From Symbiodinium natans (Eukaryota > Sar > Dinophyceae > Suessiales > Symbiodiniaceae), in contig CAJNDS010001155.1 of NCBI GenBank assembly GCA_905221605.1, positions 1 through 31,520 of the forward strand: DNA of 31,520 nucleotides. Reading direction: 5' to 3'. Positions 24,732 to 31,520 of this stretch are shown in pieces (position 1 is the stretch's first letter; every line of letters begins with the position of its first letter). The position numbers and the translations under genes were made by a program. The notes beneath the pieces were generated by a model. That model saw only the letters and a list, made by a program, of their open reading frames with translations. It had not been told where the DNA came from and ran no database searches.

Positions 24732-26985
24732 ATGGTCGGATGCTCACGCTTGTGCGTAGAGCCTTGGTTTATAGGCAGTCTTTACACTCAAGTGACTGAA
24801 GCTGGCTCGCAACGCTTGGATCGCCTGGCCTTGAAGGCTGGCGCTGACTGGGAGGTGGCGAGCTCTCCCAATCCCACTCTTGCCTAAGCCTAAAGTTCTG
24901 GACTTGGATCCCAGTGTAGCGCTCCGGCCGCGCAGCACTTCAAGCAGTCGAGTTTCGGAAAGGCTGGGGTTGGGGATGTGGAATCGTCAATGTGTTGGGG
25001 TTTCAAGCTTGCTGTTGCGTGCCAGTCAAGGACTCGGAAGCATCGGGGGGATCCTGGTGCCCGCACGTACCCCAAATGCTTCATTTTGACCGTGGGAACC
25101 CCACGCCCAAGTCTCACAGAGGACAGGTTGAGGTGTAATCACACAGGAGTCCGCACCGCTGGAGAATTCCCCAGGCTGACCCTAAACTCGTAGCCCTAAG
25201 CGCCCGAAGCAAACCCTAAACCATAGACCCAAGATCCTCTTAGGGAGTCTAGGGGTTTAGGGCCAAGCATCGGTGAGGTGGACGACCCCCAGCTTCCAGG
25301 ACCGATGCGCTCCTCGACATCCTTGGTGGGGGGGGGGGGCATTAGGAGGAGAGGGTTATATAAGGGTCCTGCTTCGATGATTTTTTTCTCCCTTATTTGC
25401 TTGAATGGGATGCGAACGGCTCAAAGCGTCTTGGAGTGATTCAGCTGTTGCTGTCTGGTCCCGGATTTAGACCGAGTTGTCAAGTCATTCAAGGTGTCGC
25501 GTTTATTGTGCCGATTGTTGGAGTGTCGAGCTTTTGGTCTTGTTGATGATCGGATGGTGTTCGGAGTGAAGTGGCAGACACGAAGAGGCACCTAGCTCGG
25601 CTGAGTGGCTCCACGTGTCTGGAGGCCCTTCTGATGTCAGCAGTGGTACCCCCACCCTACACTTGTTGCATAAACGTGAAATAAGCCGCATGCGTAGGAT
25701 TCAGGGTCGGCCAACGGATCTCGCAGAAACCGCAGTGTCTCCAAGAATAAGTGTTTGTGCTGGATGCGCTTGATGAGGACCCAAAGGCATGTAAATCTGG
25801 GAACTGGTCTTGACACTTAATGAGGCTTCCGCGTCAACATTCCAAAGCTCATGTGGAGACATCGACATGAGACGGTCGCTCGAAAGCATACAGAGGGCTC
25901 GGTCAGTTGTGCGGCATGTCAGGCGAGTGTGTGGATGTGGATCAACACAGGAAGGGCAGTTCTTGTGTATACGGCAGGCGGGCAGCCAAACTGCACGGAT
26001 ATGTTCCGGGCCGTCTATCGAAACTGCCGCCATGTCCAGTGCTTGGAATCGTCTGTAGGGCCAAAGGGCCCTATCAACCATTCACTGCTCCTCTCCCAAT
26101 CTTTACAACTGCAGGTACAGATGCTGGCCCTGCTCACATTCCGCCGAGCAAGGCTCCGCGAGGTGGATGGGGACATCAAAGCACAAGAGACTGCGCCGCC
26201 TGGTGGAAGGCATGTATGACTCGTGGTTGCGGCATGTAGGTGGTTCAAGAGTGGGGTTCGGGTCTTAGGGCCTCAGGGTCTCTGGTTTGGGCTGCTTCGG
26301 CTACCTGCCTAGGTTTTGCCTGGCTGCACTGGCACGGCTAGTAGCCGCCACACAGCCAGTCACGTTTTCTGTTCGCCACTCGGACTGGCCTATGATGGCA
26401 TATGAGAGAGTTCGGTAGTACAGGTGACTCGGTGTGGCTAACAAGCAGTATCGGCTGAAGGTCTGCACGTGACTCCGAACCTGTCCGAAAAGGTCCAATG
26501 AGCATTCAGAGGGTCCCGCTAGCATGCGAAGCTGTAGGGCTCCAACCCAGACCTTTGCAAATTTCTTGCATCCTCAAAGAAGCAGCAGTCAGCAGACCTG
26601 GTTTTTTATCAGCAATCGGACTCAGGTCACCCGTTGGTCGTTCTGGTTGTCAGCTTTCTTCCTCGGGTCCCGCCGGTGATCGGTTACGACTTCGAAGCAC
26701 ATTGGGCGTTCTCCGATGGAAGCAAGTGCTTCCGCCAACGCCGGAGATGACCAAGAGTGGCGAAGAGGATGAAAAATGCGTCCAGCGGTAGTTGAGCCGG
26801 CCAAAAAGCCAGAAGCTGGCACCAAGACATGTCACGGACACCAAACGCACCCCAAATGCCTTGGCCGTCAAGCCCTAAGCTATCTGCGTGCGCACGCACT
26901 ACACGTGGCATGCAGCCGTGACTCTAGTGATATATGGTTCAGCGTCGAGCGTCCTGGGCCCCCCCCCCCCCATGGTATCCCCCCC
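24732..26985. other. Unassigned sequence with scattered telomere-like words
   Basis: No gene is supported. Degenerate CCCTAA/TTTAGGG words lie at about 25182-25262 on both orientations. A poly-G run lies at about 25328-25339. An inverted repeat TAGGGCC/GGCCCTA lies at about 26055-26073. ORFs such as 25851-26219 and 25701-26081 overlap on opposite strands. Confidence 0.45.
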
Positions 26986-27000
26986 CCCAAGTCTACTCTA
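26960..27000. repeat. C-homopolymer runs
   Basis: Two poly-C runs (about 26959-26971 and 26980-26988) immediately precede the telomere-type array. Confidence 0.9.
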
Positions 27001-27002
27001 CG

Positions 27003-27200
27003 GTCCCTAAACCCTAAACCCTAAACCCTAAACCCTAAACCCCTAAACCCTAAACCCTAAACCCTAAACCCTAAAACCTAAACCCTAACCCTAAACCCTA
27101 AACCTTAAGTCTTAAACCTTAAACCCTAAACCCCTAAAACCCTGAACCCTAAACCCTAACCCTAAAACCAACCCCCAACCACACCACAGGGGGGTGGGGG
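27003..27200. repeat. Interstitial telomere-type repeat, block 1
   Basis: Tandem CCCTAAA with variants (CCCCTAAA, CCCTAA, CCTTAAA), ending in a non-telomeric tail with CCAACCC and CCACACCACAG and then a G-run. CCCTAAA/TTTAGGG is the telomere repeat reported for plants and dinoflagellates. Confidence 0.93.
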
Positions 27201-27230
27201 GGATCATCTTAGTACCCATCCGCGGGGAAA

Positions 27231-27375
27231 ACCCTAAACCCTAAACCCTAAACCCCCTAAACCCTAAACCCTAAAACCCTAAAAACCCTAAAACCCAACC
27301 CTAACCCTAACCCTAAACCCTAAACCCTAAAACCCTAAAACCAACCCAAACCACACCACAGGGGGGGGGGGGGGT
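27231..27375. repeat. Interstitial telomere-type repeat, block 2
   Basis: A second CCCTAAA array ending with the same CCAACCC and CCACACCACAG tail and a G-run. The shared tail is about 173 bases downstream of that in block 1, which suggests a tandem duplication. Confidence 0.93.
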
Positions 27376-27420
27376 ACGGGGGGGGGGGTGGGGGGGTAGG
27401 GGGGGAGGGGGGGGGGGGCC
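27361..27420. repeat. G-rich homopolymer tract
   Basis: Runs of G broken by TAC, T, TA and A. It could form G-quadruplexes, and such tracts are often misassembled. Confidence 0.9.
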
Positions 27421-27815
27421 CGCCGGGGCTGAATCATATATTGAAGGGTCGCTCAAGAACCTTGAATCTTCAGCCTTCAGCCCTGAACCGGAAAAACCTG
27501 AATCGAACCCAGGTCTTGGGTTGGTGTCACTCGCACTCAAGCCCGACGGCATCAGCATCCTGACCAGCCAGGTGTGCTGTTTTGAGACCTGCACGTCTTG
27601 AATCACCATCTGACTGGAGTGACTGTAGAGTCTGGAAGATTTTGGGACTCGATCTCTTGGTGTCTGTCTCTTTGCTTCGCAAATTGTCCTGGGAGGTTTT
27701 TGGGCTTCAACTGGAGGGCATGAGAGGGGTTTAGGCAGTTTCGGTTGATGTGCTTGATGGGCTCTTTTGTCCTCACTTTCTAAACCTTGAAGTGAAATTT
27801 TGCCCTTCGTGAGAA
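27421..27815. other. Unassigned sequence
   Basis: No supported gene. CCTGGGAGGTTT and GGGCTTCAAC at 27688-27711 recur with two mismatches at 28744-28767. Confidence 0.45.
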
Positions 27816-27818
27816 GGC

Positions 27819-28037
27819 TTGGGTGCTACGACAGACTCGAGCGCCGACAGCATCGTCGCGGGCTCGGACTTTGTTTTAAACATGTTCAACACCTGGAAAG
27901 CTCGGTTTGTTTCATTGCCGAGGGAGGAGCGGTTGATTGCATTGTCACACGAGTCGGTTCGAGGCCGCGTGGTAGTAGCATCGCGTCACGTATGTGGTCG
28001 TACCATCTTGAAGATGCCGGTTCTCATGGATGTCTAA
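27819..28037 (+). CDS. Unassigned ORF, possible exon
   Basis: A 72-codon frame to TAA 28035-28037 with a protein-like composition (SDFVLNMFNTWKARFVSLP, then EERLIALSHESVRGRVVV). There is no ATG at its 5' limit, so it would be an exon. A different forward frame overlaps it. No domain is recognised. Confidence 0.3.
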   Translation: MGATTDSSADSIVAGSDFVLNMFNTWKARFVSLPREERLIALSHESVRGRVVVASRHVCGRTILKMPVLMDV

Positions 28038-28039
28038 CT

Positions 28040-29530
28040 TAGCCTCGGAGACGTCGCCATATTAAACATGAGATCCCTGCTTCTCATGCTTCCCTTCTTT
28101 AAAGTTTTCGAAGTCAGCTTCTCTTTATCTCTCCTGCTCGAAATGGCAATGGCGAGTCAAACGCTTTCCATTAGCCCGATGTGTTCCTGAGCTTTCAGAA
28201 AGCAACATCATAGGAGTGAGGAAGTTTCAACGGTACTTCTCAGGTGGAGGTGCAGCATGGGAGTCCTGCTTCGAGCATCTGCCCGGTCACGGTGGAGAGC
28301 CATCCTCCCTGAAGCAGCGCGCTGTGTGGCACGTCTCCGGCAGTGCGCTACTTTTGGGCGCCTTTCTGGAGCAGGCTGAGGCAGAGATTTCGCTGATTTT
28401 AAGAGGGTTTCGGTTCGAGGGGTCGTCTGGCATACGGCTTCAGAGAGGCAACGTGTTGGGCCCTTCAATGAAGAACGAGCGCCAAACTCCAAACACAAAA
28501 CTTCAGCACCTGTGAAACCTTCAGCTCCAAACGAGCAGTTTCGGCCTTCCAGTCCCGCTGCAGCGACATGTGCAATGCTGGCGCCGAGGATGTTCTCAGA
28601 GAGGGCCAAGGAAAGCGAACACCTCCCCCCCAACCCGAACATCCCTTCCTCCTGTCGCTTTCCCTGAAGGTAAACTTTGCTTGAAGGCGACGCTGCTGGC
28701 CGGAGACGGGAGCCTCCTTGTGCTGGGTCCCAGTTGAGCGGTTCCTGGGAGGTTTACGGGCTTCAACACTTTTGTGCAAAGGGGAGAGGTCCCCCCTGCA
28801 AAGTCCAGAGGATGGCCTTCAGGCACGGGGCGTTATTTGTTGTTGAGTCGTCGTTAGGTGCCCCAGTGCGCGGACCTCTCGGTGACGTTCGAAGTCTCTG
28901 CGCTTTTCCCGTGGCCGCTACACGCTACACGGGACCGTGGGATTAAGATCGTCACGGCATGTCTTCGGTGCCGGCGCCGTGGCGCGACGGCGCGATGTGC
29001 CTGAAAGCATCTTGATGGCTCTTCAGACTCAGATGTGTCCCAGTATATGAGGTGAACTTATTTCACCCTGCCATTTTGCCAAGGCGGGAAAACTGGGCGG
29101 TCTGCAGCAGTTCTGGTGAGCTTGCAGGGCAGAATCCAGGCCGGTCTCCTGCAAAGTTCAGGGCAAAGGCGGGTTGAATTGTTTATTTGCGTCGTTCGTC
29201 GGAGGCACAAAGGCAGAGCTAGCCCCCGGAAGATGAAGCAGAACCGAGGTGTTCAGGGATGGACAGTCCGTGCTCAACGCGAAGCGGCAGTTCAGTGGCG
29301 CTGTCATGGAGGACTCCAGCAACCCCAAACCGTCCCAAACACATAGAACCCAAGACCTAAGCCTGCAATTGCATGGCTCTCAAGCTCCCACTCCCCTCTC
29401 TGCAAAGCAAGACGAAGGACTCCGGCATCATGGTGCTGGTGCACCGAACGGTGATGAGTTCGTGGTTTACAAGGAGCTGTGCACCTGATACAGTTTGGGC
29501 CTCGGCGCTCGAAGTCTTGGCCTCCAGACT
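28040..29530. other. Unassigned sequence, no supported gene
   Basis: Forward frame 28216-28515 and reverse frame 28208-28642 cover the same bases, and neither has a motif. Mixed GC-rich DNA with no RNA gene recognised. Confidence 0.45.
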
Positions 29531-29560
29531 GTCGGAGACTGTCGGAGATTGTCGGAGATG
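29531..29560. repeat. Three 10-bp tandem units (GTCGGAGANT)
   Basis: GTCGGAGACT, GTCGGAGATT and GTCGGAGATG in tandem, a short minisatellite. Confidence 0.85.
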
Positions 29561-31520
29561 CGATTGTTGCCACTTACAATGCCATCGGGCCATGTGTATT
29601 TAGGCAAAGTCTCCGATTCTTGAGGGCCTTACGGTTCAGCAAATGCCTTTGCACATCGCAGCGTGTTCACCGCCATCGAACGTCTCGGTTGTGTCTCCGT
29701 TCGGGTCAGGAGGCTATCGATACTGAGTTACTTGTATTGCAGTTCGATACCGATGTAGGTTCGATGACGACAACAAAAGGCACTGCCGAACATCCACGCT
29801 CAGCCAACTTCACTGGCAAACCTTCAGAGACCACGCCGTTGATGAACAGTGTTCTCAGGACTCGATTGCCCTCGCAAGCTCGACACCACCAACCCGCAGC
29901 CCTAAAAAAAGAAAGCTCAAGCTTCAAGCCTTTAAGTGCCCCGCCCCCCCCACCCGGCACCCATGCACACATGCACGTGTCCATGCGAGCTCAGGCTCTC
30001 AGGGCAGCCCTCCAGTGCAGCCCTGCTGAGCAGGGGCTTTTGCGCCAGGCGGGGGCATGGTCCAATACGAGGGCATATGACGATCAGAGACGGCCGCCTA
30101 CAAACGCGGCCGCATGCCGTCACCGTCACTTCAGGGAAGTGGATTCATGATGATTCATGTCAGGCCCTTAGGCATACTTAGGCAAATACAGCAACTGCCC
30201 TGGGCAGGAGCTGAAGAGCGGCGCCATCCCAAGCCTTGCTTGGCGCAGGCGCGGCAAAACTTCGTTTCTGCCCCCCCCCCCGCCACGCCACGGCATGTTT
30301 TCCGTATTGACTGAATTCCTTATATGATTAGGGCGCCAAAAGAGCGACAATTGAAGTCATTCCCCAAACTATTTGGCGGTGCTTGGTGCTTGGCGCTCAA
30401 TGATGGGTGCCGAGGCAAAAAGCAAGAGCCGCTCGAATGCCAAGCAGCAAAGAACCCTGGAAGCTCATGCTGAGTTTCACTTCGCTCCCGGTTCGGCAGG
30501 GTGTGCCAGCGGACACGGCGGACACGGCGGGGACGCGCCAACAGTTGCATCTCACTTGCCTCTTGGCCGAGATGGAGTCGGTTTAGGGCAAAGCTGAAAG
30601 GCCCTGGGGGCCGGCAGAACTTGGGCCCCACTGACTCACCCACCGCCCAAGTTGAACTTCGCCGGAGAATGGAGAGTCTTTGCCCGAAAAGTTGCGACAT
30701 GTTACACCATGAGACCCATCACCAGAGGGTGGACATCTGCTTTCCACTGTGGGCCGAGTACTGGTTAACAGTTCAGGATCCTGAAGATGCAGATAGATTC
30801 CGAACACTCAGTCTGGAAGCCACTTGAACACGTCAAATTTGACCCGCCGGCTAACATCTCGAGACGGCTCGAAGGATGCGATGTTGGCATACATCTTGGC
30901 ATTTCCGTCTCTTTGTGTGTCCCCAGGGACCTGTTTTGTAGACCTTGTCACATTCTGTGCCGCGCACCGGTCCAGGTCCCGTGGAGCTCTGCTCATTGCC
31001 AAGGACCTTTCTTGGGTTCAAGGGTGTCTTCATGTGTCTTCTTGTGACTGTTGTGATCTTGCGTGACCAATGTGTTTAGGATCGCTTCGAACACATGGGC
31101 CACCACGACAAACAAAGCCAAGCCTTTCGAGCCTTAGAGGCTTAGAGCCTCAGACTGCCCAGGAGTCGGCGCCGTCTGATGCCATAACGCCTGTCTGGTG
31201 TCCGACGCAGGATTGTTGGGCTACGTGCTTGGGCTTTTCAGCTAGTTAATTTCGGCGGCTGTGTGGGCAGAGGGCATAGAAGATGGGGGGGGGGGGACTC
31301 GAGTTGCACGCAAAGCCAACACTTGGCACATTTGGACACTGCGGCGCTAGCTTCAGTATCGGGGACGTCCTCCCTACCACGCATCCGCCTCACATTTGTA
31401 CTGTTCTACATGCTCTTACGCGTGCTCCTTGCCAAGTTTGTTGCTGAGTGGGGGGGGGCAGTGGGGTTCATGCAATTCAAGAGGCTCCCTTTTGACAGGG
31501 ATCGGGATGCAAGGAACATT
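29561..31520. other. Unassigned sequence with homopolymers
   Basis: The longest frame (29479-30150 +, 223 codons) crosses a poly-C tract and has no motif, so I do not call it a gene. Poly-C lies near 29944 and 30271-30281. Poly-G runs lie near 31285-31296 and 31450-31457. GGACACGGC occurs twice in tandem near 30514-30531. Confidence 0.45.

Noticed and set aside
27003-27375. A true chromosome end
   Set aside because: Arrays are short, degenerate and followed by 4 kb of ordinary sequence, so they are interstitial.
29479-30150. 223-codon forward ORF
   Set aside because: It has no domain, crosses a minisatellite and a poly-C tract, and overlaps other open frames.

Overview
The window looks like nuclear DNA of a dinoflagellate, most likely a Symbiodiniaceae-type genome. 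This is inferred from plant-type CCCTAAA/TTTAGGG repeats, long gene-poor stretches with microsatellites and G/C homopolymers, an intronless Ty1/copia Pol of the dinoflagellate style (YVDDFKLAGP around the RT active site), and the accessory domains in that Pol. No rRNA, tRNA or CRISPR was recognised.

The dominant object is one very large, apparently recent LTR retrotransposon, 10769-23162 (12,394 bp). By direct base-by-base reading its two 143-bp LTRs are identical. They start TG and end CA, and the element is flanked by a perfect 5-bp target duplication (AGGCT). A possible tRNA-iMet-like primer site follows the 5' LTR and a G-rich polypurine tract abuts the 3' LTR. Gene order is copia: Gag with CCCH fingers and a DTG protease (10938-14108), then integrase and the first part of RT (14249-16663), then the YVDD box, RNase H and an extension of about 1,500 residues (16663-22872). 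The three frames are each offset by -1 from the one before.

The extension carries regions I read as a 2-oxoglutarate/Fe(II) oxygenase fold, an SGNH/GDSL hydrolase-like fold, a Tpt1/KptA-like RNA 2'-phosphotransferase fold, a zinc ribbon and a Trp/Arg-rich tail. None is part of the minimal copia gene set.

The most unusual feature is a family of 12 small hairpins spread through this element, all in the sense orientation. Each has GC, a 5-bp stem, a GNRA tetraloop (GAAA, GCAA, GAGA or GCGA), the complementary arm, one unpaired base, GY, then CG. The stems vary with compensatory changes, copies fall in all three codon phases and in the 3' UTR, and I found none in the flanking 19 kb. This points to selection on nucleic-acid structure; packaging, dimerisation or recoding are possible roles.

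The left flank (1-10763) holds simple repeats, an AT-rich tract with a GC-rich insert, and a few short unassigned ORFs. The element may have landed inside an open frame (10567-10768 continuing at 23168-23334). The right flank (23168-31520) holds one possible exon, a duplicated interstitial telomere-repeat block and mostly unassigned sequence.
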